A DNA stretch of 64,000 bases from Desulfobulbus oralis (GTDB lineage: Bacteria; Desulfobacterota; Desulfobulbia; Desulfobulbales; Desulfobulbaceae): NCBI RefSeq assembly GCF_002952055.1, contig NZ_CP021255.1, forward strand, positions 1,118,851 through 1,182,850. Reading direction: 5' to 3'. The position numbers were made by a program, and so were the translations under genes. The notes beneath the pieces are model-generated. The model had not been told where the DNA came from, did no database searches, and saw only the letters and a program-made list of their open reading frames with translations. Of the stretch, positions 42,420 to 52,314 are shown piece by piece; the stretch's first letter is position 1, and each line of letters begins with the position of its first letter.

Positions 42420-43352
42420 ATGAACAACAAATTTTTCTTTCCCGCTGCCCTTGCCGTGGTGGCCTTTCTGCTCTGGAATTCCTGCTTTGTGCTCAGCGAG
42501 GGTCAGCAGGCGGTTATCACCCAGTTCGGCAAGCCGATACGCCAGCTTACCGAGGCAGGCCTCAAGTTCAAGAAGCCGTTCATCCAGCAGGTGCACTATT
42601 TCGAGAAAAAAATTCTCATCTGGAACGGCGACTCCAACCAGATCCCAACGAACGACAAGACCTATATCTATATGGAAAACACGGCCCGCTGGCGCATCAG
42701 CAATGCCTTGCTTTTCATGCAGGCCGTGGGCAGCGAGACGCGGGCACGCACGCTTCTGGACGACATTCTGGACGGCACGGTGCGGGATCTGGTCAACAAG
42801 AACGACCTGATTGAAATCATCCGCAGTTCCGACTGGTCCAGGGATTTTACCGACTCGACCGTTCAGCATGCGCCGGAGGACATGAAAAAACCGAAATACG
42901 GCCGTGACCAGATCAGCAAGATGGTGGTGGCGGCGGCCTCGAAAATCACGCCGCAGTACGGCATCGAGCTGATTGACGTGATGTTCAAGCGGGTCAACTA
43001 CATCGATACGGTGCGGGAAAAGGTCTATGACCGCATGATTTCCGAGCGCAAGCGCATTGCCGCCGAAAAGCGCGCCACCGGCGAAGGCCAGAAGGCGGAG
43101 ATTCTGGGCCGGGTTGACCGGGAATTCCGGGAAATCACCTCGAATGCCAAGAAGCAGGGCCTGGAGATTCGCGGCAAGGCCGATGCCGAAGCCACACATA
43201 TCTATGCGGCGGCCTACAATGCCGATCCGGAGTTCTACGCCTTTCAGAAGAGCCTGGAAAGCTACCGGAGCGTGCTGGGCGCAAACAGCACCCTGATGCT
43301 GAGCCCCAGCTCCGACTTCCTGCGTTATCTGCAGAGTCCGCGGAAACCGTAA
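42420..43352 (+). CDS. hflC: HflC, modulator of FtsH protease
   Basis: A 310-residue HflC-type SPFH protein. An N-terminal signal-anchor (FFFPAALAVVAFLLWNSCFVL) is followed by SEGQQAVITQFGKPIRQLTEAGLKFKKPFIQQVHYFEKKI, and the C-terminal arm contains ERKRIAAEKRATGEGQKAEILGRVDREFREITSNA. The alternative ATG at 42399 lacks support. The ORF ends with a Pro-rich tail. The only other HflK/C-type gene in the window is the hflK directly before it. Confidence 0.92.
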   Translation: MNNKFFFPAALAVVAFLLWNSCFVLSEGQQAVITQFGKPIRQLTEAGLKFKKPFIQQVHYFEKKILIWNGDSNQIPTNDKTYIYMENTARWRISNALLFMQAVGSETRARTLLDDILDGTVRDLVNKNDLIEIIRSSDWSRDFTDSTVQHAPEDMKKPKYGRDQISKMVVAAASKITPQYGIELIDVMFKRVNYIDTVREKVYDRMISERKRIAAEKRATGEGQKAEILGRVDREFREITSNAKKQGLEIRGKADAEATHIYAAAYNADPEFYAFQKSLESYRSVLGANSTLMLSPSSDFLRYLQSPRKP

Positions 43353-43383
43353 CAGGGTGGAGCATGTGCTGGAAGCAACCTGG

Positions 43384-44484
43384 CTAGTCTGCCGGCATGG
43401 CCGCCTCGGCGGCAGGGTAGGAGCCCAGAATTTCAAAGTAGGCGCAGATCTGCTTCAGGATATTGCAGGCTTCGTGCACGGGCGGATCTTCGATGTGGCC
43501 CACCATGTCGACGAAAAACACGTACTGCCAAAGCTGGTTTTTGGCTGGCCGTGATTCGAGCTTGGTCATGTCGATCCCCTTGGCCGAGAGGATGGTCAGC
43601 ACTTCGTTGAGCGCACCGGGCCGGTTGATGAGCCCGAAGACCACTGAAGTGCGGTCATTGCCGCAACGGGACGGCGATTTGTCGCCCAGCACGAGGAAGC
43701 GGGTCTTGTTGCCCTGAAAGTCCTCAATACCCCGCACCACGACCTGCAACTGGTAGGTGGTTATGGCAAGGCTGCTGGCAATGGCGGCCAGACTCGGATC
43801 TTCGGCAGCCATTTTGGCTGCGGTGGCGGTGGAGAAGACTGGCATGGCCGGCACACCCGGCAGATGTTTTCGCAGCCACTGGCGGCACTGGGCCAGGGCC
43901 TGGGAATGGGACACGACGGTCTTGATGTCTTCCATGTTGCCGGAGCGGTTCACCAGATTGTGGTTGATGGGCAGCTTGATTTCACCGCAAATCTGCACCT
44001 TGTAGAGTAAAAAGGAATCCAGTGAATAGGTGACCGCACCTTCGATGGAATTTTCCACCGGGATAATGCCGTACTGCACCCGTTCGCGCTCCACTTCCTG
44101 GAAGACCTCGGGAATGCTCTCCATGGGCTGGTAGCTGGCCGTCTGGCCGAAATACCTGACCCCCGCCTGATGGGTAAAGGTGGCTTCGGGGCCGAGATAG
44201 GCGACCGTGGCCTTGCGCTGCGACAGGCGGCAGGTGGTGATGATTTCGTGGAAAATCGAATAGAGGGCCGCGGGCGGGAACACGTCGGCATTGTTTTTGC
44301 GCAGCCGCTCGTAGATTTCCAGTTCGCGCTGCGGATCCCACTTGGCGCGTTTGCTTTCATCTTTCAGTTTGCCGATGGTCCTGGCGCAGTCCAGCCGCTC
44401 CTTCAGCAGGTCGAGCACGGTATTGTCGATTTCATCGATGCGCTTGCGCACCAGGGCGATGCCGTGTAGTTGTTGCGGGGTCAT
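43384..44484 (-). CDS. pheA: Bifunctional chorismate mutase / prephenate dehydratase
   Basis: A 366-residue fusion. The N-terminal chorismate mutase (IALVRKRIDEIDNTVLDLLKERLDCARTIGKLKDESKRAKWDPQRE, AroQ type) is followed by the prephenate dehydratase domain (VAYLGPEATFTHQAGVRYFG ... IIPVENSIEGAVTYSLDSF). An ACT domain with the ESRP motif (KGIDMTKLESRPAKNQLWQYVFFVDMVGH) completes it and confers phenylalanine feedback. It catalyses chorismate to prephenate to phenylpyruvate. The start at 44484 begins the mutase domain. Confidence 0.95.
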   Translation of the reverse strand: MTPQQLHGIALVRKRIDEIDNTVLDLLKERLDCARTIGKLKDESKRAKWDPQRELEIYERLRKNNADVFPPAALYSIFHEIITTCRLSQRKATVAYLGPEATFTHQAGVRYFGQTASYQPMESIPEVFQEVERERVQYGIIPVENSIEGAVTYSLDSFLLYKVQICGEIKLPINHNLVNRSGNMEDIKTVVSHSQALAQCRQWLRKHLPGVPAMPVFSTATAAKMAAEDPSLAAIASSLAITTYQLQVVVRGIEDFQGNKTRFLVLGDKSPSRCGNDRTSVVFGLINRPGALNEVLTILSAKGIDMTKLESRPAKNQLWQYVFFVDMVGHIEDPPVHEACNILKQICAYFEILGSYPAAEAAMPAD

Positions 44485-44769
44485 GGGATGCCGTGGGTGA
44501 AGATCGTCATGAGTGATGGCTGTCGAAGTACTGCGACTATACCAGTCCAGCCTGGGCAAGGGAAATGGTATTATGCCCATGGCTGGCAGGTCCGACTCCC
44601 ATGGCATCGTACCGCACCGGGATTTTTTCATGACATTCAGCACGCCATACTGTACACTTGTCATGGCTTGTCGCGGGTAAAATGTGCCGGACCGCTGCCG
44701 GAAAACAATGTGATTTTCAAGCGCTTTGCCTGAATCGCCCTCTGTATGCGGAAGCAAGGAAATCGTGCC

Positions 44770-46704
44770 ATGGAACTCAAACAGTATGCCCCATTACCCC
44801 TGGACAGGGACTGGCTCAGCAGTTTTGACACCTACCTGATCGGCGAGGGCACGGATGAGCGCGCCTATGAGAAGCTGGGTGCGCATCTGGTGCACATGCA
44901 CGACCAGGATGGGGTGGCCTTTGCCGTGTGGGCGCCCAACGCACGGCAGGTTTCGGTGATAGGCGATTTCAACCGGTGGAACCAGCAGAGCCATGCCATG
45001 CAGCCCTCGGACAGCGGCATCTGGACCCTGTTCATCCCCGGGCTCAGGGAATTCGACGTCTACAAGTACTGCATTACCACGCAGTCCGGTCAGACCCAGG
45101 ACAAGGCCGATCCCTACGGCTTTGCCATGGAAGAGCGGCCGCGCACCGGTTCGGTTATCGCGAATCTCGAGCGCTACGAGTGGCAGGACAGCGAATGGAT
45201 GGCCACGCGGAAGCAGCGCCAGAGTCTGGAATCGCCCATCTCCATTTACGAAGTGCACCTGGGCTCCTGGCGCAAGATGGCCGATGAAAAGTGGGGCCTG
45301 CGTTATCTGTCCTACCGGGAACTGGCCGATCAGCTCATCCCCTATGTGCTGGACATGGGCTACACCCACATCGAGATGCTGCCCATTGCCGAGCACCCCT
45401 ACGAAGGCTCCTGGGGCTATCAGGTGCTGGGCTTTTTCGCGCCGACTTCGCGTTTTGGCCCGCCGCAGGACTTCATGTATTTCGTGGATCGGTGCCACCA
45501 GGCCGGGCTGGGCGTCATTCTGGACTGGGTGCCCGCCCATTTTCCGAAGGACGGGGCCGGGCTGAACAACTTTGACGGCACCCAGCTCTACGCGCACGCC
45601 AACCCCCTGCAGGGCGAGCATCAGGACTGGGGCACCATGATTTTCAACTACAGCCGCAACGAGGTGCGCTCCTTTTTGATCTCGAACGCCCTGTTCTGGC
45701 TGGACAAGTATCATCTGGACGGCCTGCGGGTGGATGCGGTCGCCTCCATGCTCTATCTGGACTATTCCCGCAGGGAGGGTCAGTGGATTCCCAACTGTTA
45801 CGGCGGCCGTGAAAACCTGGCGGCCATCAGCCTGCTGCAGAAGGTCAACGAGGTGGTGCACGGCGTGTTCCCGGGCATCCTCACCATTGCCGAAGAATCC
45901 ACTGCCTGGCCGATGGTCTCCCGACCCACGACCTTTGGTGGTCTCGGCTTCAGCCTCAAGTGGAACATGGGCTGGATGCACGATACCCTGGGTTATATGC
46001 AGGCCGATCCGATTTATCGCCGCTACAAACACAACCAGATGACCTTCGGGATGCTCTATGCCTTCCACGAGAATTTTGTGCTGCCGCTCAGCCATGATGA
46101 AGTGGTGCACGGCAAGGGCTCGCTTCTGAACAAAATGCCGGGCGACGAGTGGCAGAAGTTCGCCAACCTGAGGGTCATGTACGGCTATATGTGGGCCTAT
46201 GCCGGCAAAAAACTGCTCTTCATGGGCAACGAGTTCGCCCAGTGGCAGGAGTGGAACCATGACGCCGGGCTGGACTGGGCCGCACTGACAGGCGAGCGCC
46301 ATCGGGGCGTGCAGCGTCTGGTGCGCGACCTGAACCGGGTGTATCGGGATCGTGCGCCCCTGCACGAGGTGGATTTCAACTGGACCGGCTTTTCGTGGAT
46401 AGAGGCCAATGATGCCGACAATTCGGTTTTCTCCTTTGTCCGCTATGCCAGAGACCGGGAAGACTTTATCGTCGTGGTCTGCAACTTCACACCTGTGGTA
46501 CGCTCCAATTACCGTATCGGCGTGCCGCGTGCTGCCGGCTATACCGAACTCATCAACTCCGATCTGGAAATCTACGGAGGCGGTGGGGTCAAAAACCCGG
46601 AACATATTGAGCTTATTGCAGAAGCCTGGCATAATCAGGAATGCTCCATTGCGCTGACGCTGCCGCCCCTGGCTGCATTGATTCTGCAACCGCTGCGGCC
46701 CTGA
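44770..46704 (+). CDS. glgB: 1,4-alpha-glucan branching enzyme
   Basis: A 644-residue GH13 enzyme that introduces alpha-1,6 branches in glycogen. The sequence begins with the CBM48-like domain ([28 protein letters not shown]), then the (beta/alpha)8 core. Catalytic Asp lies in [18 protein letters not shown], catalytic Glu in [13 protein letters not shown], and the third acid in [14 protein letters not shown]. The [12 protein letters not shown] motif follows. Length and motif order are standard. The ATG at 44770 follows AAGGAAA. It is a monocistronic gene for glycogen storage. Confidence 0.95.
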   Translation: MELKQYAPLPLDRDWLSSFDTYLIGEGTDERAYEKLGAHLVHMHDQDGVAFAVWAPNARQVSVIGDFNRWNQQSHAMQPSDSGIWTLFIPGLREFDVYKYCITTQSGQTQDKADPYGFAMEERPRTGSVIANLERYEWQDSEWMATRKQRQSLESPISIYEVHLGSWRKMADEKWGLRYLSYRELADQLIPYVLDMGYTHIEMLPIAEHPYEGSWGYQVLGFFAPTSRFGPPQDFMYFVDRCHQAGLGVILDWVPAHFPKDGAGLNNFDGTQLYAHANPLQGEHQDWGTMIFNYSRNEVRSFLISNALFWLDKYHLDGLRVDAVASMLYLDYSRREGQWIPNCYGGRENLAAISLLQKVNEVVHGVFPGILTIAEESTAWPMVSRPTTFGGLGFSLKWNMGWMHDTLGYMQADPIYRRYKHNQMTFGMLYAFHENFVLPLSHDEVVHGKGSLLNKMPGDEWQKFANLRVMYGYMWAYAGKKLLFMGNEFAQWQEWNHDAGLDWAALTGERHRGVQRLVRDLNRVYRDRAPLHEVDFNWTGFSWIEANDADNSVFSFVRYARDREDFIVVVCNFTPVVRSNYRIGVPRAAGYTELINSDLEIYGGGGVKNPEHIELIAEAWHNQECSIALTLPPLAALILQPLRP

Positions 46705-46780
46705 AAAGAGCGGGAGATTTCATAGGCAACGCAAAACCTGATAACGTAACAGCATAAATTTTTCTTTTGGAGGGGACACG

Positions 46781-47557
46781 ATGGACAAAAAGGGGACTTT
46801 AATTGTAGCAGCCGTGGTGTTGATTTTGTACTTTGCAGTGGCGATACGTATCCAGACAGGGGGCCGGGAAGAGACTGATGTACAGCCGTGCCCGGCTCTG
46901 GCTTCGCAGTCCGAGCCCGCGCCATCGGCAGCAACAGCGTTGCCGGAAGAGGAAACGGCAACAGCGTTGTCGGGAGAGGAAACGGCAACAGCGGCCAAGG
47001 AGGCTGCAGCGGAGGTGCAGATTGAAGTGGTGCAAGAGGCTCCGAGAGAGTCTGCTCCTGCTGCCGAGGAAGAGCAGGTCGTGACGCAGCCTGCATTAGG
47101 CAACTCCGCCGAGGAGCAGGCGGATCGCTCTGGCGCGATCGCGATCAATATCGGCGAAAGGGCGGCCAGCCCGGCCGATACGCTGGCAGCGCGGGATCGG
47201 GAGCTGGCAGAGGCGCAGCGGGTCATCGCTGTGCGCAACCAGCAACTGATGAGGATGCACGAGCGGATTGCCGAGCTGGAACAGGAGGTTCAGGCGCTGA
47301 AGACAACCAAAGGCGAGCTTTTGGATATTATGAGCCACCGGGGCCTGGACCAGAGAGAGGCGGCCCACCGGATGCCACCCCGGAGGGGCTGCCGCTGCGG
47401 CATGGGTGCTGCGCCCCCTGCTCCCGAACAGGAGCAGGTGCCTGCGGCAGCCGTGCCCAGTGATGAAAAAAGGACGGTTCCGGCGAACAGGCTCAAGCTG
47501 ATTGATCCTTTTAGCGCCGAACAGAACATACAGCAGAGCCCGGAAGGGAGCAGATAA
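46781..47557 (+). CDS. Membrane-anchored low-complexity / coiled-coil protein
   Basis: A 258-residue protein. The N-terminal membrane helix (TLIVAAVVLILYFAVAIRI) precedes an acidic, Ala/Glu-rich region with a tandem repeat (ATALPEEET, ATALSGEET), then a coiled-coil segment (AARDRELAEAQRVIAVRNQQLMRMHERIAELEQEVQAL). A Cys/Arg-rich patch (RRGCRCGMG) follows. There is no recognised family. The strong terminator after it and the GGAGG ribosome site before it mark it as a separate expressed gene. Confidence 0.6.
   Translation: MDKKGTLIVAAVVLILYFAVAIRIQTGGREETDVQPCPALASQSEPAPSAATALPEEETATALSGEETATAAKEAAAEVQIEVVQEAPRESAPAAEEEQVVTQPALGNSAEEQADRSGAIAINIGERAASPADTLAARDRELAEAQRVIAVRNQQLMRMHERIAELEQEVQALKTTKGELLDIMSHRGLDQREAAHRMPPRRGCRCGMGAAPPAPEQEQVPAAAVPSDEKRTVPANRLKLIDPFSAEQNIQQSPEGSR
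46931..46993 (+). repeat. 27-base tandem repeat inside the 46781 gene
   Basis: The unit GGCAACAGCGTTGCCGGAAG (first 20 bases) plus AGGAAAC recurs from 46931 with one near-perfect second copy (46957-46983) and a partial third (46984-46993). It encodes ATALPEEET-type nonapeptides and may vary in copy number by slippage. Confidence 0.8.
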
Positions 47558-47580
47558 CAGCTCGTTCATGTGGAAGACAA

Positions 47581-47617
47581 AAGGAGGGCAGGGCAGGAAC
47601 CCTGACCTCCTTTTTTG
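47581..47617 (+). terminator. Intrinsic terminator after the 46781 gene
   Basis: AAGGAGG plus GCAGGG pairs with CCCTG plus CCTCCTT across a short loop and is followed by TTTTTT. It is about 24 bases after the stop. Confidence 0.9.
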
Positions 47618-47744
47618 ATGCCCTCTGCTGTGCCGGAGATGCGGCCGGATTGCCGGCCTTGCCCCGCAAGATGGGGCAGGGCGGGAAAGCTGCGTGGCAT
47701 GTCCAGCGAGTGCAGGACGAAATGGCCCCAGCGGCCTTCGTGCT

Positions 47745-48398
47745 TTATATCGCTGCCGCCCGTGCCGCAACAGCCCGCATATTCTCCCGAACCTGCTGAT
47801 ACTCCTCCATGCTCAGCCCCGCGCCCAGGGCAACTCTTTCCGCCATTGCCGCGCTCAGAAAATCCTCCGGCTCATGGGCGTCGGAATCCACGCTCAAAAG
47901 CGCGCCGGCAGCCCTGGCCATCTTTGCCACATGGCCGTTGGTCAGACTGTGGCCGCCCCGGGAGGACAGTTCCAGTAAAACGCCCTGTTCCGCTGCCAGC
48001 CTGGCCTCATCCAGCGTGATGAAGCCTGGATGGGCCAGCAGATCCACGCCGGCCTCCAGTGCGGCCCGGTTCGTGCCGGGCGCCACGGGCTCCACCGGCG
48101 TTTCGCCGTGCACCACCACGATCTGAGCGCCCAGCCGGCGGCTTTCGGCCGTCAGCTCGGCGATATGCGACGGAGGCACGTGGGTCAGCTCCACCCCCAC
48201 GATCAGTCTGGTTTTATTGCAGGCGTTCAGCGCCTTGGCCACACGCAGAAGGTTGGGAATCAGGGTGCCGATATTTGAGTCATCCGCATGATCGGTAATG
48301 GCGATGGCCTCGTAGCCCAGCACTTCGACCCGGCGCACATGCTCGGAGGGCATCAGGGCGCCGTCACTGAAAAGGCTGTGGGTATGTAGATCAATCAT
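47745..48398 (-). CDS. PHP-domain phosphoesterase
   Basis: A 217-residue PHP-fold protein. The metal-binding HTH motif at the start (MIDLHTHSLFSDG), the ITDHAD motif, the GVELTH block and the VDSDAHEP segment are all intact, so three metal sites should form. PHP proteins without a polymerase partner are phosphatases, for example histidinol-phosphatase-type or nucleoside-phosphate hydrolases. The specific substrate is not known. It lies alone on the minus strand between the terminator and the Tat metallo-hydrolase. Confidence 0.82.
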   Translation of the reverse strand: MIDLHTHSLFSDGALMPSEHVRRVEVLGYEAIAITDHADDSNIGTLIPNLLRVAKALNACNKTRLIVGVELTHVPPSHIAELTAESRRLGAQIVVVHGETPVEPVAPGTNRAALEAGVDLLAHPGFITLDEARLAAEQGVLLELSSRGGHSLTNGHVAKMARAAGALLSVDSDAHEPEDFLSAAMAERVALGAGLSMEEYQQVRENMRAVAARAAAI

Positions 48399-48439
48399 GG
48401 CGATTACACGTGTTGATTCGGCAGATGGTGGAGCAGGGC

Positions 48440-49360
48440 TTAGGAGAGTTTCAGCCTGTTTGGCGCGGTGGTAAAGTCATAGACTTTTACATTGTCCTGT
48501 GCAAACTGGGCTTTCAAGACGCTGGCTGTATATTTCTCTCCGGTCATGAGCCATTCAGGCGCATCAAACAAGGCAACAGTTGGTGCTACCACCTCGTAAA
48601 ATGAATAGGGGAATGAGGCATTGCCATGGTGCCCAGTTTGCACATAGTCAGCGTGCAACTGTTTGCCATATGCCTGCACTAAGTATGCCCCCAGCGAATC
48701 CGTATGAGTATCACCACAGAAGAGCATACTTTTCATTTTTCCTGATATCTTTAACATTAACGAACAGTTATTAGGTATGTCGCCACTCCCGTATTGATAA
48801 ACAATATCATCATAAGCATTCAATACATCGATGCGAAGATTATCGATATTCAAAGTTTGATTACGTTTGAGAAAATGGATATTTTCTCTGCCTTTTGTAA
48901 TTTCTCTAAATTTTATAAATGATTCCGGTGTATCCCAATACTTTTTTACCTGTGCAAAAACATCAGGGTCAAGGGGGGTAGCATAGATATTGTCAATATT
49001 TATCCCCTGGGGATCTGCAAATATTTCATTAAATGCATCAACATGATCGCCATGATAATGTGTTAAGAACCAATGCGCTACATGTCCGCCGCCATTAACA
49101 ATTACATTTCTTACCTGTTCAGTATTTTCTTTGTTACCCCCATCAATGACTATCATCTGCCCATCAATTTTACGCTGTATTGTATAAAACATTCCTTGAC
49201 GGCCACTTTCGTCATTGTACTGTGTTACGGTCCACTCGTGATGATTTCCTGCTTTTGCATTTTCTTCGGCTGCAAGAGCGTCCTTGCCCAGTGTCCCTGT
49301 GGCAAGGGCTGCTGCCGTCAGAGTCGAATACCTGATAAAATCACGCCTTGTGATGCTCAT
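48440..49360 (-). CDS. Tat-exported metallo-beta-lactamase-fold hydrolase
   Basis: A 306-residue protein with a twin-arginine signal (TRRDFIRYSTLTAAALATG) ending near AEENA. The metallo-beta-lactamase motif THYHGDHVDAFNEIF is followed by GDTHTDSLGA and TGHHGNASF, so the two-metal site is complete. It is AT-rich compared with its core neighbours, which suggests acquisition. The start at 49360 is preceded by AGGGAAAA. The substrate is unknown. It lies beside the insertion-sequence graveyard. Confidence 0.75.
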   Translation of the reverse strand: MSITRRDFIRYSTLTAAALATGTLGKDALAAEENAKAGNHHEWTVTQYNDESGRQGMFYTIQRKIDGQMIVIDGGNKENTEQVRNVIVNGGGHVAHWFLTHYHGDHVDAFNEIFADPQGINIDNIYATPLDPDVFAQVKKYWDTPESFIKFREITKGRENIHFLKRNQTLNIDNLRIDVLNAYDDIVYQYGSGDIPNNCSLMLKISGKMKSMLFCGDTHTDSLGAYLVQAYGKQLHADYVQTGHHGNASFPYSFYEVVAPTVALFDAPEWLMTGEKYTASVLKAQFAQDNVKVYDFTTAPNRLKLS

Positions 49361-49476
49361 ATGGTTTTCCCTTTTTCTGGCTTGCATGGTGGTTGTCAAG
49401 CGGCTGAAAAATAGTCTGTTTTCAGGCTATTCGGAAGGCGAAAAGTTTTGATTCAGCACGGCTGATGCAGATCAGT

Positions 49477-49490
49477 TTACCAGCCCGTTG
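49477..49490 (+). repeat. Copy of the IS terminal repeat
   Basis: TTACCAGCCCGTTG recurs identically at 50762-50775 and, inverted with one change, at 51278-51292. It is probably a terminal repeat of the IS1182-like elements whose remnants lie nearby. Confidence 0.5.
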
Positions 49491-49637
49491 CACAACTCGC
49501 AATTCCTGCCACAATGGGCACAATGTTTTTGTCCATTTTTCCCTATCGGTTGACCTGTGCGTCCCAGGCCCGGCAAGGGTGGCGGCCGCAGCCTCTTTGC
49601 ATGACCTGCAGGCAAATTTTCCAAAGCCAGAGTCATG

Positions 49638-50606
49638 ATGCATTCAACTTGCAAATGCAGCAGTGAGGGCAAGGTTAAAAAAAACCTCAGCGGTAGTCTG
49701 GTAGGTTAAACATCTGCGAGGCCGCTTATTCAGCCGTTCTGCTGCGTTTTTGAGCAGTTCTTCCGTGATCTTGTGCAAGCTGATGCCCCTTGGGAGGTAC
49801 TGTCGCAACAGGTCACCCTCATTCTCGCTGGTGCCGCGCTGCCAGGGCGAATGCGGCCTGCAAAGGTACGCGCGCAGGCCGCTTGCCCGCTCCAGCTCCC
49901 TGAACCAGGCCATTTCCGAGTCATTATCAAGCGTCAAACTCTGCCGCAGGTCTGGTGGTATCTCGTACAAATGCGGAACAAGCTCCTCGCCCGAGGCGGC
50001 GGCCGTTTTGTTTTGGGCCTTGGCCAGCACCAGAAAGCGATTTGTGCGCTCCTTGCAACTGAGCAGAGCTGCCTGACCCCTGAAGGCGCAGACCAGATCC
50101 GCCTCCACTCCCCAAAGCGGGTCCTGTCGGCAACAGGCTGTGGCCGCTGAGATATGTCAATACACTCGGGAAACAGGCGTCCGCCCCGGTCGGAACTGCT
50201 TTGCCGCCTGCGGCGTCGGTGGGCGCGGCGCAAATGACGATAGCCGGCATCGCCAGGCTGTGCGGTGGCAGAGAACCAGCGGGAGATGGTCTCGGGCTGA
50301 TGCGCATGAATTGATCCTCTGGATAGTTCAGGCGACCGGATCGGAGCGGCTCATGCAGCGGTCTTGGCGTGGCTCCCGGCAAAGGCTTGTATGGCTTCGG
50401 CCGAGATATGTGGCGATTTTTCGGCAACTCAGCCCATGGCTACAAATAATTCGATCACAATCCGTTCTTTCAGGGTCAGATGGATGCGGGCATGGCGGGC
50501 TCCTTCTGGCTGCTTGGTGCTTGGCACTGCCAAGTCTACCAGAATCCCGCCCTGTCCTTGTCACCTTTTCTCACCCTGACCGAGCGGTGCATTTGCAAGT
50601 AGAATC
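49638..50606 (-). pseudogene. IS30-family transposase, frameshifted
   Basis: Read on the minus strand, the end of the transposase is nearly intact in one frame: EADLVCAFRGQAALLS ... LTLDNDSEMAWFREL ... RPHSPWQRGTSENEGDLLRQYLPRGISLHKITEELL ... RPRRCLTYQTTAEVF. These are the DDE catalytic region and tail of IS30 transposases. The N-terminal helix-turn-helix (HGLSCRKIATYLGRSHTSLCRE) lies in another frame and the middle in a third, so the gene is dead. Related end sequences at both sides (ATTCAACTTGCAAATGCA at ~49640; complement of ATTCTACTTGCAAATGCA at ~50590) look like the terminal repeats. Confidence 0.85.
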
Positions 50607-50724
50607 TACTCTGGCGCAGGAGATTTTGCAGTCGTTCGTAAAAGAGATGACCCTTGCTCTGCGGTATTTTTTCATACGAAAGCCACAGGCTCTTCTGCTC
50701 TGCCTTCCTCCGGCCAAGACTCAT
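50585..50724 (-). pseudogene. IS1182-like transposase N-terminal fragment
   Basis: A strong GAGGAGG and ATG at 50724 begin MSLGRRKAEQKSLWLSYEKI PQSKGHLFYERLQNLLRQ, which matches the start of IS1182-type transposases. After about 40 residues it runs into the IS30 end, so the element appears to have been cut by the IS30 insertion. The terminal repeat (50761-50775) lies just upstream. Confidence 0.7.
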
Positions 50725-50760
50725 ACTGCCTCCTCAACAAAGTTTGATCGCCTGTGCACC

Positions 50761-50775
50761 ATTACCAGCCCGTTG
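50761..50775. repeat. Terminal repeat of the IS1182-like element
   Basis: ATTACCAGCCCGTTG here and CAACGGGCAGGTAAT at 51278-51292 form an inverted pair with one mismatch. The first is about 37 bases upstream of the N-terminal fragment's start codon. Confidence 0.6.
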
Positions 50776-50830
50776 AAGAAAGGTTGATTTTTCGAAGGGG
50801 ATGCAAAAGTGGCACTTGTGCCCCTGCCTG

Positions 50831-51268
50831 TCAGTTGTGCCATCTCGAAATGACCATCATGACACAATCTGGAGTATCAGCCGCATTCGGCAGCCAAATG
50901 ACCAATATGAGCAGGCTCAGCTCATCAATTCGGACAAAAATCAGCCCTGCTCCAGCATCGGCCCAGCCCCTGGGGCTGCCAAAATCAAACAAGGCCCGCA
51001 GCAGAATCCCCAAATTGAAGCCGGCAATGTGGATGATGTAGCGCTTCTCCACATTGGCCAGCCCGCGAAGATGCACCCGCCGCATGCCGCCCCGGTCAAG
51101 ACAGTGGGCAAAACTGCGCTCTACCCGTTCGCCCCGCGCCCGCATCAGCGCCTTGCCCGTACCGGAACTGATCCGCTTCCTGTTCCCGTACACCGCTTCC
51201 CGGGCCGCCCTATCCCCATGCCAGCGCAATCGCCCCTTGTGTCCAGGTTCACTGATCGCCTTGCCTAG
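50831..51268 (-). pseudogene. IS1182-like transposase C-terminal fragment
   Basis: The minus strand encodes AAREAVYGNRKRI ... RARGERVERSFAHCLDRGGM RRVHLRGLANVEKRYIIHIAGFNLGILLR, the conserved DDE end of IS1182-type transposases. The first two thirds of the gene are missing: at ~51270 a terminal repeat of another copy abuts. It is upstream, on the same strand, of an N-terminal fragment, so the two cannot be one gene in order. Confidence 0.75.
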
Positions 51269-51277
51269 AGAGTTTTT

Positions 51278-51292
51278 CAACGGGCAGGTAAT
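51278..51292. repeat. Terminal repeat, inverted copy
   Basis: CAACGGGCAGGTAAT, the inverse complement (one mismatch) of the repeat at 50761-50775; marks the end of another IS copy abutting the C-terminal transposase fragment. Confidence 0.6.
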
Positions 51293-51536
51293 GCGTGCAC
51301 CGTTCTGGGCCAGACCGGAGTGACTGGTATAGAAGTTGTTGTTGCATTGCTCAAGTTGCAGCATCTTCATATTTTTACCTGCAAAGAGAATTTTTTGACA
51401 GGTATGGATTGCAGAATTTTTACTTAAATTTCTATATGTTAACTGTATTGTCGGTAATTTTTATTGACCGCTTCTCACGGATACAGGTATATTTACACGA
51501 AAGATCAGATTGATATTTCAAATATAAGGTTTTGCT

Positions 51537-52314
51537 ATGCGAATGCCAGCACTCAGTTTGATACAGTGGCAAAAACGATTCGGTACGGAATAGACTCTGC
51601 GGCAGAGTTCTACTCAAAGTGCGAAGGCCATATAGTTTTCAATGTTCTGAATGCGGCAACACCAAAGCATCGTTCATTGCCTCGCGCAGGCTCTACCAAC
51701 ACGCACGCTGCCGACATCAAGTCTCCATAAGTGCCGGAACTCTGTTTCATGCCGCCAGGATATCCCTGGTCAAATGGTTCTGGGCCATTTACCTCATGCC
51801 TCCCCGGATAAAGGCGACATCTCCGTCCTGCGGGCAGCCAACACCCTGGGTGTTTCCTGATCCACTGTCCGCAACATGCTGCGGAAAATCCGCCAAGCCG
51901 TGGCCCACCGAGACAGCATGTACAGGCTTGCCAATCTGATTGAACTTGACGATGCCTTTGAGCATGTGCCGCAAAAGCGTTGAAGCCTTCCTTGGCCGGC
52001 ATTTACGGACTGCCCAGACAGTGAAGCTGATCTTGCCCGCTCTGAGCGCTGTTGACAAAGAGCATGAGCACCTCAAGAAAGTGACGCCGCCGGAAGAGGC
52101 TCGAACCTGCTTGCCTTTGGTGCATATCATGACTGGTAACATGAAGAAATTCATCAACGGAACTTTTCACGGTATTTCTTCGCATTATCTCCAGGAATAT
52201 CTTGATGAGTTCTGCCACCTCTTTAACCGCAGGTTTTGGGTACCATAGCTGCCCTTACGCCTGCTCAATGCCTGTCTGGATCATAGACCCGTGAAAATTG
52301 CCGAGTTTCTTTGA
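51537..52314 (+). pseudogene. IS1595-family transposase, broken
   Basis: Pieces of an IS1595 transposase lie in order over three frames. They start MRMPALSLIQWQKRFGTE then a stop. The zinc ribbon CSECGNTKASFIASRRLYQHARCRHQVSISAGT follows, then LVKWFWAIYLM. The tail is FINGTFHGISSHYLQEYLDEFC HLFNRRFW and LLNACLDHRPVKIAEFL before TGA at 52312-52314. The central catalytic block is degraded or deleted. The element is 778 bases and close to the split spermidine-synthase-like gene. Confidence 0.8.

Noticed and set aside
49422-49643. Small minus-strand ORF with cysteines (KHCAHCGRNCELC)
   Set aside because: It lies between IS remnants, has no ribosome site, and its Cys-rich string can come from degraded transposon sequence.
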